DNA from: Scandinavium sp002470465
GTDB lineage: Bacteria > Pseudomonadota > Gammaproteobacteria > Enterobacterales > Enterobacteriaceae
Direction: 5' to 3'
DNA: 64,000 bases
Assembly: GCF_040750395.1 (NCBI RefSeq)
Contig: NZ_JBFLVD010000006.1
Coordinates: forward strand, 137,032 to 201,031
Shown: positions 44,334 to 54,272 of the stretch, one piece after another
Position numbering within the stretch: position 1 is the first letter of the stretch
How the letters are laid out: each line of letters starts with the position of its first letter
Made by a program: the position numbers and the translations under genes
The notes under the pieces: generated by a model
The model's database searches: none
Told to the model about the DNA's origin: nothing
The model's input: the letters and a program-made list of their open reading frames with translations, nothing else

Positions 44334-46484
44334 ATGAAAAAAATCACGAGTGTTTGTCCTTACTGCGGCGCAGGCTGCAAGCTGAAGCTGGTTGTTGATA
44401 ACAATAAAATCCTGCGCGCGGAAGCCGCTGATGGCGTCACCAATCAGAATGAGCTGTGCCTGAAAGGCTACTACGGCTGGGATTTTCTCAACGATACCCG
44501 CCTGCTGACGCCCCGCCTGACCCAGCCGATGATCCGCTACGAAAAAGGGGGGAAACTGACCCCGGTCAGTTGGGAAGAGGCAATTCGCTATACGGCCAAA
44601 AAACTGAGTGAGATTAAAGCGAAGCACGGACCGCGCGCGATCATGACCACAGGGTCTTCGCGTGGCACGGGTAATGAAACAAACTACGTGATGCAAAAAT
44701 TTGCCCGCGGCGTGCTGCATACCAACAACGTTGACTGCTGCGCCCGCGTTTGCCATGGGCCGTCCGTCGCCGGGTTGCAGGAAACCCTCGGCAACGGGGC
44801 AATGAGTAACTCCATCGGTGAGATTGAAGACTCGGCCTGCCTGCTGATCTTTGGCTACAACTGTGCCGATTCGCACCCGATCGTGGCCCGGCGGGTGATC
44901 AAAGCCAAAGAGAAAGGCGCAAAAATCATCGTCTGCGATCCGCGCAAAATCGAAACGGCGCGCATCGCCGATCGTCATTTGCAGATGAACAACGGCTGCA
45001 ATATGGCGCTGGTGAACGCCTTTGCCTATGTTCTGCTGGAAGAAGAGCTGTACGACAAAGCCTGGGTGGCGCGGCATACCACCGGGCTTGAAGCTTATCG
45101 TGAAGTGGTGAAGGGCTACGCACCGGAAGCTGTGGAGGAACTCACCGGCGTGCCTGCCCGGCAGGTGCGTGAGGCCATGCGCATTTATGCTGCTGCGCCC
45201 ACCGCTACCATCATGTGGGGAATGGGCGTCACCCAGTTTGGTCAGGCGGTGGACGTGGTGAAAGGGCTGGCTGGCCTGGCTTTGCTGACCGGCAACCTGG
45301 GGCGCAAAAACGTCGGCGTAGGCCCGGTTCGTGGGCAGAACAACGTACAGGGTGCCTGCGATATGGGCGTGCTGCCTAACCAGTTCCCGGGCTATCAGGA
45401 CGTCACCGACGCGCAGGTGAGGGCCAAATTTGCCAAAGCCTGGGGCATCGACAGCGCGCTGATGGATGACAAAATCGGCGTGCGCATCACCGAAGTGCCG
45501 CATCTGGCGCTGGAAGGCAAGGTGAAAGCCTATTACATCATGGGCGAAGATCCATTGCAGACCGAAGCCGATCTTGGGCTGGTGCGCAAAGGGTTTGAGG
45601 CGCTGGATTTTGTCGTCGTGCAGGACATCTTCATGACCAAAACCGCCGAGCAGGCCGACGTTCTTCTGCCCGCAACCTCCTGGGGCGAACACGGCGGCGT
45701 CTTTACCTGCGCCGATCGTGGATTCCAGCGCTTTGAGAAGGCGATAGACCCCACTTACAACGTTAAGCGCGACTGGGAAATCATCAGCCTGATTGCCCGG
45801 GAGATGGGCTACCCGATGCACTACACCAGCAATCAGCAAATCTGGGATGAAATGCGCGAGCTGTGCCCGCTGTTCTACGGTGTGACGTACGAAAAAATGG
45901 GCGATATGGGGCACGTGCAGTGGCCATGCCCGACGCTCGATCATCCCGGCACGCCTTACCTGTATCAGGACAGCCAGTTCGACACGCCGGACGGAAAAGG
46001 CCATCTGTTTGCTGCGCAATGGCGTGCGCCTGCCGAAACGCCGGATGCGGATTTCCCGCTGGTGCTCTGCACCGTGCGCGAGGTCGGACATTACTCCTGC
46101 CGCTCGATGACCGGCAACTGCGCGGCATTGCAGTCGCTCGCCGATGAACCCGGTTTTGTGCAGATGAACCCGGAAGATGCGCAGCGGCTTGGCGTGAAGG
46201 ATCGCGAACTGGTGTGGGTGGAGTCCCGCCGCGGCAAGGTGATCAGCCGGGCGAACGTCAGCAGCCGCACCAACGCCGGCAGCGTCTATATGACCTATCA
46301 GTGGTGGATTGGCGCCTGCAATGAACTCACTCAGGATAACCTCGATCCCATCTCCAAAACGCCGGAAACCAAGTACTGCGCGGTGCGCGTAAGCCAGATT
46401 GCTGACCAGCGCTGGGCGGAGAACTGGGCGCTGACGACCTACCAGGAGATGAAAACCCGGCTGCGGGAGGCCGCAAACGTCTGA
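44334..46484 (+). CDS. fdhF: Formate dehydrogenase H, cysteine (selenium-free) variant
   Basis: FdhF oxidises formate to CO2 and passes electrons to HyfA/HycB. The 716-residue protein binds 4Fe-4S through C8, C11, C15 and C42, keeps K44, and binds bis-MGD through motifs such as SSRGTGNETNY and RGQNNVQGACDMG. Residue 140, selenocysteine in E. coli FdhF, is Cys here (TGC at 44751-44753, in CCARVCHG, followed by the conserved H141), so no UGA read-through is needed. It lies 35 bases after hydN and overlaps hypF by one base, an arrangement not in E. coli, where fdhF is elsewhere. A second copy with Sec may exist outside the window. Confidence 0.95.
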   Translation: MKKITSVCPYCGAGCKLKLVVDNNKILRAEAADGVTNQNELCLKGYYGWDFLNDTRLLTPRLTQPMIRYEKGGKLTPVSWEEAIRYTAKKLSEIKAKHGPRAIMTTGSSRGTGNETNYVMQKFARGVLHTNNVDCCARVCHGPSVAGLQETLGNGAMSNSIGEIEDSACLLIFGYNCADSHPIVARRVIKAKEKGAKIIVCDPRKIETARIADRHLQMNNGCNMALVNAFAYVLLEEELYDKAWVARHTTGLEAYREVVKGYAPEAVEELTGVPARQVREAMRIYAAAPTATIMWGMGVTQFGQAVDVVKGLAGLALLTGNLGRKNVGVGPVRGQNNVQGACDMGVLPNQFPGYQDVTDAQVRAKFAKAWGIDSALMDDKIGVRITEVPHLALEGKVKAYYIMGEDPLQTEADLGLVRKGFEALDFVVVQDIFMTKTAEQADVLLPATSWGEHGGVFTCADRGFQRFEKAIDPTYNVKRDWEIISLIAREMGYPMHYTSNQQIWDEMRELCPLFYGVTYEKMGDMGHVQWPCPTLDHPGTPYLYQDSQFDTPDGKGHLFAAQWRAPAETPDADFPLVLCTVREVGHYSCRSMTGNCAALQSLADEPGFVQMNPEDAQRLGVKDRELVWVESRRGKVISRANVSSRTNAGSVYMTYQWWIGACNELTQDNLDPISKTPETKYCAVRVSQIADQRWAENWALTTYQEMKTRLREAANV

Positions 46485-48712
46485 TGAAAGAGAACGGCAT
46501 CGCCATTCGCGTACGTGGCAAAGTTCAGGGAGTGGGTTTCCGCCCTTTCGTCTGGCAAATGGCGCAGCGGCTGCAACGGTCAGGCAACGTCAGCAATGAT
46601 GCTGAAGGGGTGCTGGTGCACCTCGCGGGTGCAGATGACGGTTTTGGTGCAGAACTGCTGGCGCATTGCCCCACGCTGGCGCGAATCGATGCCGTGGAAG
46701 TCAGCCCGTATCAATGGGCTGATTTACCGAAGGATTTCACTATTCATAACAGCGGAGCCGGGCGCATGAGCACGCAGATTACGCCCGATGCCGCGACCTG
46801 TCCGGCCTGTCGCGCAGAGCTGAACGACCCGGGCAACCGTCGCTATCGTTATCCGTTTATCAACTGCACCCACTGCGGTCCGCGCTTTACGATAATTCGT
46901 GCCATGCCTTATGACCGTCCTTTCACCGTGATGGCGGCGTTTCCCTTGTGTCCCGTCTGTGAACAGGAATACCGGGATCCGCGCGACCGCCGTTTTCACG
47001 CGCAGCCTGTAGCCTGCGAGGAGTGCGGCCCACAGCTGAGCTGGCAGTCGGGCACGCAAACAGCCTCGGGTGAGGATGCCCTGACGGCAGCGATCGGCCT
47101 GCTGGCCTCGGGCGGTATTGTGGCGATGAAAGGACTCGGTGGATTCCACCTTGCCTGCGATGCGGGCAATACGGCCGCCGTTGTGCGACTGCGCGAACGC
47201 AAGCGTCGACCGGCGAAGCCGCTGGCGGTGATGGTCACGCAGGCAAATACGCTGCCGGATCGGGCACAAAAATTGCTTAACACTCCGGCGTCTCCGATTG
47301 TGCTGGTGGCGAAAAATACCGTAGGTGGATTGTGCGATGGCATTGCGCCAGGGCTGGATGAAGTTGGCGTGATGCTGCCCTCTAATCCCATTCAGCATTT
47401 GCTGATGCAGGCGCTGAATCGCCCGCTGGTGATGACCTCCGGCAACCTTAACGGTAAGCCTCCGGCGATAACCAATGCCCAGGCGCTGGCGGATCTGGCA
47501 ACTATCGCCGACGGTTTTTTGCTTCACAACCGGGATATTGTCCAGCGCATGGATGATTCGGTGGTGCGACAAAGCGGCGAAATGCTGCGGCGGGCCAGGG
47601 GCTTTGTGCCTGATGCGTTGCCGCTGCCGCCCGGTTTTGCCGATGTCCCCCCCATGCTCTGCTGCGGTGCGGATTTAAAGAACACCTTCTGCCTAGTGCG
47701 TGGACAGGAAGCGGTGCTGAGCCAGCACCTTGGCGATCTGTCCGGGGAGGGCGTTGAAGAGCAGTGGCGCAACGCGCTTGCGCTGATGCAGTCGATTTAT
47801 GCGTTTACGCCTGAGCGCGTGGTGGTGGATGCGCACTCTGGCTACCGCTCCGTGCAGTGGGGCAAAGCGCTGGCTATCCCCTGTGAGGAAGTGTTGCATC
47901 ACCATGCCCATGCGGCGGCCTGCATGGCGGAACACGGCTGGCCGCTTGAGGCCGGTGACGTGATTGCGTTAACGCTCGACGGCATCGGCATGGGAGAAAA
48001 CGGCGAACTGTGGGGCGGAGAATGCCTGCGGGTGAACTATCGCGAGTGCGAGCACCTCGGCGGCCTGCCGGCGGTGGCGCTGCCCGGCGGAGATTTAGCC
48101 GCCCGCCAGCCATGGCGCAACTGGCTGGCGCAGTCTCTGGCGTTTGTGCCGGGCTGGGCTTTGCTTCCCGCATTTGAGGGAAAACCGGTGCAGGCGTTGG
48201 CTCGTGCGGTTGATCGAGGAATTAACTCACCGCGGGCGTCATCCTGCGGACGCTTGTTTGATGCCGTGGCGAGCGCGCTGGATTGTGCGCCGGAGATGCT
48301 GAGTTACGAAGGGCAGGCCGCTTGCCTGCTGGAAGCGCTGGCGAGGACAAGCGACAGCACGCAGCATCCGCTGACGCTGCCCTTTGAAAATAACACGCTG
48401 AATTTGCGTATTTTCTGGCAGCAGTGGCTGAGCTGGTCCGCCGCTGATGCCGAAAAAGCCTGGGCATTTCACGACGCGCTGGCCCGTGGGCTGGCGCAGA
48501 TGATGAGCTTTCACGCGGAACGCTTCGGTATCACCACGCTGGTTTTCGGTGGTGGCGTGCTGCATAACCGGCTGCTGCGCGAGCGGCTGGCGTTTTATCT
48601 GTCTGGTTTTACACTTTTATTTCCACAGCGTTTGCCGGCAGGCGACGGTGGAATTTCATACGGGCAGGCAGTCGTTGCCGCCGCCCGCCTCGAGGAGAAG
48701 AGAGAAGGATGA
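46484..48712 (+). CDS. hypF: Carbamoyltransferase HypF (hydrogenase maturation)
   Basis: HypF transfers the carbamoyl group of carbamoyl phosphate to the C-terminal cysteine of HypE. The 742-residue protein has an acylphosphatase domain (1-90, with VRGKVQGVGFRPFV), two zinc-finger motifs (CPAC...CTHC and CPVC...CEEC), a YrdC-like domain (about 190-375) and a Kae1-like domain from about 390 with HHHAHAAACMAEH. The ATG overlaps the fdhF stop. The nickel permease gene overlaps its end by four bases. Confidence 0.96.
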   Translation: MKENGIAIRVRGKVQGVGFRPFVWQMAQRLQRSGNVSNDAEGVLVHLAGADDGFGAELLAHCPTLARIDAVEVSPYQWADLPKDFTIHNSGAGRMSTQITPDAATCPACRAELNDPGNRRYRYPFINCTHCGPRFTIIRAMPYDRPFTVMAAFPLCPVCEQEYRDPRDRRFHAQPVACEECGPQLSWQSGTQTASGEDALTAAIGLLASGGIVAMKGLGGFHLACDAGNTAAVVRLRERKRRPAKPLAVMVTQANTLPDRAQKLLNTPASPIVLVAKNTVGGLCDGIAPGLDEVGVMLPSNPIQHLLMQALNRPLVMTSGNLNGKPPAITNAQALADLATIADGFLLHNRDIVQRMDDSVVRQSGEMLRRARGFVPDALPLPPGFADVPPMLCCGADLKNTFCLVRGQEAVLSQHLGDLSGEGVEEQWRNALALMQSIYAFTPERVVVDAHSGYRSVQWGKALAIPCEEVLHHHAHAAACMAEHGWPLEAGDVIALTLDGIGMGENGELWGGECLRVNYRECEHLGGLPAVALPGGDLAARQPWRNWLAQSLAFVPGWALLPAFEGKPVQALARAVDRGINSPRASSCGRLFDAVASALDCAPEMLSYEGQAACLLEALARTSDSTQHPLTLPFENNTLNLRIFWQQWLSWSAADAEKAWAFHDALARGLAQMMSFHAERFGITTLVFGGGVLHNRLLRERLAFYLSGFTLLFPQRLPAGDGGISYGQAVVAAARLEEKREG

Positions 48713-49725
48713 AGCTGATTACGCTTTTACGTCAGCAGCCACGCGCTGCGCTGCTGGTTTTCGGATTAATCGTTGCCAATCTGGTGGCGTGGGCCTGGGC
48801 CTGGGACGTGTTCGGTCACAGCGGAGCCCTGATGGCCGCAAGCCTGCTGGCCTGGGGCTACGGCCTGCGTCATGCGGTGGATGCTGACCACATCGCGGCC
48901 ATTGACTGCGTGACGCGTAAAATGATGCAGCAGGGCAAACGCCCGTTTGGCGTCGGAGCGTGGTTCTCGCTCGGGCATTCATCCATTGTGGTGCTGGCGT
49001 CGGCGGCGATTGCCGCGACGGCGACCGCCTTCCAGCAGCAGATGGGCTGGTTCCATGAAACGGGCAGCCTGATTGGCACTGCGGTGTCCGCGCTGTTCCT
49101 GCTGGCGATGGCTTTCGTCAACCTGGTCATTCTGCGTGGCGTCTGGCGCAGCTTCCGCGCGTTCCGTCAGGGGAAACCCTTCAACAGCGATCCGGTGGCC
49201 AGCGGCGGCATGATGGGCTGGCTGTTTGGTAAGACTTTCCGCCTGGTCGGTAAAAGCTGGCACATGTATCTGGTGGGTTTCCTGTTCGGCCTCGGCTTTG
49301 ACACGGCTACGGAGGTTGGCGTGTTGGGGATCACGGCGGCGGGTGCCTCAAGCGGGATGTCTATCTGGAGCATCATGATCTTCCCGGCGCTGTTTGCAAG
49401 CGGCATGGCGCTGGTGGATACGCTGGATAACGTGCTGATGGTTGGGGCATACGGCTGGGCGTTCAACAAGCCGCAGCGCAAGCTCTACTACAACATGACC
49501 ATTACCGGCACCTCGGTGGTGGTGGCACTGTTCATCGGCGGGCTTGAGGCGCTGGGTTTGTTGATGGATAAGTTTGGCTTCAGCGGCGGAGTGTGGAACG
49601 TGGTGGAAGCGCTGAACGACAATCTCGGCAACGCCGGGTTTATCGTCATCGGGCTGTTTATCGCCTGCTGGATCATTTCACTGGCGGTATACCGCTGGCG
49701 GGGCTACGACGCGATTAGCGTGTAA
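48709..49725 (+). CDS. NiCoT-family nickel/cobalt permease
   Basis: The 338-residue membrane protein is a HoxN/NixA-type nickel-cobalt importer. The family metal motif HAVDADHIAAID is in helix two with H55, D58, D60 and H61; other signatures are LGHSSIV and LGFDTATEVGVLG. About eight hydrophobic helices are visible. Its ATGA overlap with hypF places it in the hydN-fdhF-hypF transcript, so nickel import is probably made together with FHL. E. coli at this site has no permease and uses nikABCDE. It is followed by a terminator. Confidence 0.92.
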   Translation: MKLITLLRQQPRAALLVFGLIVANLVAWAWAWDVFGHSGALMAASLLAWGYGLRHAVDADHIAAIDCVTRKMMQQGKRPFGVGAWFSLGHSSIVVLASAAIAATATAFQQQMGWFHETGSLIGTAVSALFLLAMAFVNLVILRGVWRSFRAFRQGKPFNSDPVASGGMMGWLFGKTFRLVGKSWHMYLVGFLFGLGFDTATEVGVLGITAAGASSGMSIWSIMIFPALFASGMALVDTLDNVLMVGAYGWAFNKPQRKLYYNMTITGTSVVVALFIGGLEALGLLMDKFGFSGGVWNVVEALNDNLGNAGFIVIGLFIACWIISLAVYRWRGYDAISV

Positions 49726-49767
49726 GATTTTTGGCCGTGTGATGTAGCCCGGTGGCAAGGTGAACAG

Positions 49768-49796
49768 CAAAAATCCTCGTTTTAGAGGATTTTTTA
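49768..49796 (+). terminator. Intrinsic terminator after the nickel permease
   Basis: Perfect stem AAATCCTC / GAGGATTT with a six-base loop and a TTTTTT run, 43 bases after the permease stop. Confidence 0.85.
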
Positions 49797-49804
49797 ATGT
49801 TTGC

Positions 49805-49842
49805 ACCCCTCGCCCTGTGGGAGAGGGGCAGGGGGAGAGGGC
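49805..49842. repeat. GC-rich purine/pyrimidine hairpin repeat
   Basis: ACCCCTCGCCCTGTGGGAG followed by AGGGGCAGGGGGAGAGGGC can fold on itself and resembles a repeat with the core CCCTGTGGGAGAGGG found between genes in many proteobacteria. Only one copy occurs in this window. Confidence 0.45.
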
Positions 49843-49862
49843 ATCAGACCGCATGATTTGAA

Positions 49863-49890
49863 TGCCGGGTAAGCGTAGCGCCACCCGGCA
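49863..49890. repeat. REP-type palindrome before norW end
   Basis: TGCCGGGTAAGCG / CGCCACCCGGCA is a short palindrome of the local REP family, between the convergent nickel permease and norW. Confidence 0.7.
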
Positions 49891-49894
49891 TCTT

Positions 49895-51028
49895 TCAGGC
49901 AGAGAGCTGCTTCAGTAACCCAAATGCCAGCTTCATGTTTTCCTCACTGACCACGAATGCCCGCAGCCTGTCATCGCTGTCCACGCCCTGAGCAATCATG
50001 CCTTCGACGGTGGTTTCGATGCGCCAGCGCAAATCTGCTCCACGGGTGTTCCCTGCCAGATGCAGCGGCAGATCCGGTGTTTTCACCTTCACCAGCATGG
50101 GCGGGAGCTTCAGGTTTCCGCTCTCCCCGAGCAGATTTTTTGCCAGCGTTAATGCGCTCAGCAGAATCGGCTGCAGGAATGGCAAAACGCTGCCGTGGAT
50201 CTCCGCGCAGTCGCCAAGGGCGTAAATGGCGGAATCGCTGGTCTGCAGCGTGCCGTCTACAACGATGCCGCGATTAACTGCGACGCCTGCTCTTTGGGCA
50301 AGGGCGATCTCCGGGCGCAGTCCGGCTGCGGCGATAACGGCATCCACCTCAATAGTTCGGTTTCTGTCGAGCTGCACGCGGATCCCGCTCTGCGTTTTTT
50401 CCAGCCCCTGAAGCTGGCTTTTGAGCAGCAGATGCACGCCCATCTCCGTCAGCCGGTGCTGAAGACGACTGCTGACTTCCGGTGGCATCAGCGCGGAGAG
50501 AATGCTTGCGGAGTTGTCCACCACGCTGACCGTTTTCCCGGCACGATTGCAGTCCATTGCCAGCTCGCTGCCAATCAGCCCTGCACCCACGATAAGCACC
50601 CGTTTTGCGTCATGCAGCTCCGCCTGGGCTGCGCCATACTCCTGCTGGCTGTTGAGCGTGACCATCAGCTCCTTGCCGGGAACCGGCGGAACAAAAGGCT
50701 GAGCGCCCGTCGCCAGCACCAGTTTGTCGTAACAGATGCTGTGCCCGTCGCAGTAAACCTGCTTACTTTTCGCGTCGATGTCCGTTACCCGCGTGTGCGG
50801 GAAAAGACGCAAATTATACTGCTCCGCGAAGTCACCCGCCGTTTGCAGCGTCAGGTCCGCAGCCTGCTGGCCGCGGCTTATCACATGGCTGAGATCCGGT
50901 TTGTTGTACTCATCCATGCTGTCGGCGGCAATCAGCGTCAGCGGCACCTGTACGTTCTGTTTGCGGATGTTTTTTACCAGCTGGCGGGCGGCGAAGCCCG
51001 AGCCAACGATAACGATGCCGTGGTTCAT
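49895..51028 (-). CDS. norW: NADH:flavorubredoxin reductase
   Basis: NorW passes electrons from NADH to the rubredoxin domain of NorV for anaerobic nitric oxide reduction. The 377-residue flavoprotein has the N-terminal FAD loop VGSGFAARQL, a second dinucleotide loop VGAGLIGSELAMD and the FAD motif SDSAIYALGDCAE. The start overlaps the norV stop by four bases. Confidence 0.95.
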   Translation of the reverse strand: MNHGIVIVGSGFAARQLVKNIRKQNVQVPLTLIAADSMDEYNKPDLSHVISRGQQAADLTLQTAGDFAEQYNLRLFPHTRVTDIDAKSKQVYCDGHSICYDKLVLATGAQPFVPPVPGKELMVTLNSQQEYGAAQAELHDAKRVLIVGAGLIGSELAMDCNRAGKTVSVVDNSASILSALMPPEVSSRLQHRLTEMGVHLLLKSQLQGLEKTQSGIRVQLDRNRTIEVDAVIAAAGLRPEIALAQRAGVAVNRGIVVDGTLQTSDSAIYALGDCAEIHGSVLPFLQPILLSALTLAKNLLGESGNLKLPPMLVKVKTPDLPLHLAGNTRGADLRWRIETTVEGMIAQGVDSDDRLRAFVVSEENMKLAFGLLKQLSA

Positions 51029-52473
51029 TTTGCCTCCGTGGCCAGTACGTCAAAGACCTCTTTACCGAGCGAGCATTCCGGGCACAGGAAGCTGTCCGGC
51101 ACGTCGCTCCATGGGGTGCCAGGGGCGACGTCCTGGTTCGGTTCGCCTTTGGCCGGATCGTAAACCCACTGGCAGACGCTGCACTGCATTGATGGGCCAA
51201 GGTCAGCGGCCGCAGCGGCAGCGCAGGCGCAGTCCTGCTGTTCCTGTGTCGCTGTGGCTTCAGCGACCGGCAGCGGCGCAAGAGCCCATTGACGAGCGAT
51301 TTCACGCCCATGTTCACGGCACACTTCCAGCGCGTCGAGATCCGGACGCCATTTGGCTTTCAGGCTCAGGGACATCTCAAAGCCGGCATCCTGCAGGCGG
51401 GTGGAAAGCCTGTCCACCGCACCGCCGCTCCAGCCGTGGGAGCCGAAGGCGCTGGCGCGCTTGTTGCGAAAACGCAGGCCGGTCATCTCTTCAACCAGCC
51501 CCGCAATTTTCGGCATCATCACGTTGTTCATGGTTGAGGTGCCCGCCAGCACGCCCTTGGAGCGGAAGACGTTGGTCAGCACGTCGTTTTTATCGCTTTT
51601 GGAGACGTTAAAGATCTTCACCGCCACGCGCGGGTCAACTTCGTTAATGCCCTGGGCAATGGCGTCGGCCATCATGCGGGTGTTGTTGGACATGGTGTCG
51701 TAGAAAATCGTGATGCGGTCTTCCTGATAATCCGCCGCCCATTTCAGGTACAGCTCGACGATTTGCGTCGGGTTATCGCGCCAGACCACGCCGTGGGAGG
51801 TCGCAATCATATCGACCGGTAAGTTGAAGCCAAGGATCTCGGTAATTTTCGGCGTGACCAGGCGGCTGAACGGGGTCAGGATGTTGGCGTAGTAGCGCTG
51901 GCACTGTTCGAAGAGTTCAGTCTGATCCACTTCGTCGTTGAACAGGCGTTCGTCGCAGTAGTGCTGGCCGAAGGCGTCGTTGCTGAACAGCACCGCGTCG
52001 CCGGTCATGTAGGTCATCATGCTGTCCGGCCAGTGCAGCATCGGGGTTTCGACGAAGATAAGCTGTTTGCCGTGACCGATATCAATCGTATCGCCCGTTT
52101 TCACCACGTTGAAATTCCATTCCGGGTGGTGGTGATGGCCGTTGATGGAGTCAATGGCGTTGGCGGTGCAGTAAATTGGCGTGTCCGGAATGCAGGACAT
52201 CAGCTCGGTCAGCGCACCGGCGTGGTCTTCTTCGGCGTGGTTGATGATGATGCAGTCGATGTCGGCAAGATCGATCTCCGTACGCAGGTTCTGCACGAAT
52301 TCACGGCTGAACTTGTGATCGACGGTATCGATCAGCACGTTTTTCTCTTCACGAATCAGGTAGCTGTTGTAGCTGCTGCCGCGCAGGGTTTTGTATTCGG
52401 TGCCATGAAAATCACGCACTTCCCAGTCGCGCTGTCCAACCCAGTGAATATTGTTTTTAACGTGAATAGCCAT
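51025..52473 (-). CDS. norV: Anaerobic nitric oxide reductase flavorubredoxin
   Basis: NorV reduces NO to N2O. The 482-residue protein has an N-terminal beta-lactamase-like diiron domain (ligand pattern HAEEDHAGAL), a flavodoxin domain (about 254-395, YDTMSNNTRMMADAIA) and a C-terminal rubredoxin (CSVC...CPEC, the last 55 residues). The linker before the rubredoxin contains an Ala-rich CACAAAAAA stretch, three residues longer than the E. coli protein overall. Confidence 0.97.
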   Translation of the reverse strand: MAIHVKNNIHWVGQRDWEVRDFHGTEYKTLRGSSYNSYLIREEKNVLIDTVDHKFSREFVQNLRTEIDLADIDCIIINHAEEDHAGALTELMSCIPDTPIYCTANAIDSINGHHHHPEWNFNVVKTGDTIDIGHGKQLIFVETPMLHWPDSMMTYMTGDAVLFSNDAFGQHYCDERLFNDEVDQTELFEQCQRYYANILTPFSRLVTPKITEILGFNLPVDMIATSHGVVWRDNPTQIVELYLKWAADYQEDRITIFYDTMSNNTRMMADAIAQGINEVDPRVAVKIFNVSKSDKNDVLTNVFRSKGVLAGTSTMNNVMMPKIAGLVEEMTGLRFRNKRASAFGSHGWSGGAVDRLSTRLQDAGFEMSLSLKAKWRPDLDALEVCREHGREIARQWALAPLPVAEATATQEQQDCACAAAAAADLGPSMQCSVCQWVYDPAKGEPNQDVAPGTPWSDVPDSFLCPECSLGKEVFDVLATEAK

Positions 52474-52519
52474 AGTGTCCTCAATCAGTCTTTTGGTTCA
52501 AAAAAGTGATTGAGCTATT

Positions 52520-52534
52520 ACAAATTGCGTGCCA
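52520..52534 (-). promoter_or_regulatory. Sigma-54 (-24/-12) promoter of norVW
   Basis: On the reverse strand TGGCACGCAATTTGT has the -24 GG and the correct spacing, but GT replaces GC at -12. It lies 47 bases before the norV start and is served by NorR. Confidence 0.75.
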
Positions 52535-52588
52535 GTTTTTATCTTATTGATAATATTGATTTTATAAAATTAAGCGTTGTTGTTGTTT

Positions 52589-52644
52589 GTCGTTATGACT
52601 ATCATCATGAAAGTCAAAAAGACAATGGTCATAGTCATAATGAC
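52589..52644. promoter_or_regulatory. Three NorR enhancer sites
   Basis: GTCGTTATGAC (52589-52599), GTCAAAAAGAC (52613-52623) and GTCATAATGAC (52634-52644) each match GT-N7-AC, the NorR core. Their spacing of 24 and 21 bases fits the three-site array known upstream of E. coli norV. The third lies 13 bases before norR. Confidence 0.75.
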
Positions 52645-52656
52645 ACTGAGGCAGGC

Positions 52657-54177
<1,521 letters not shown>

Positions 54178-54272
54178 ACGAAATATTTGCCTCCGCCGCC
54201 CGCTGGCGCTTTCTTATCGTCGGCGGGATGTTTACCATGCTGATTCTTGCCGAATAGCTAAATGGATGTCAC

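Noticed and set aside
44751..44753. Possible selenocysteine codon in fdhF
   Set aside because: The codon at the Sec position is TGC, not TGA, and no other in-frame TGA occurs before the stop, so no SECIS was sought.
44328..46091. 587-codon open frame opposite fdhF
   Set aside because: It is antisense to a well-conserved, fully motif-supported FdhF and shows no family signature.
49805..49842. CRISPR-like or phage repeat near norW
   Set aside because: There is only one copy; it is a self-complementary intergenic repeat, not an array.
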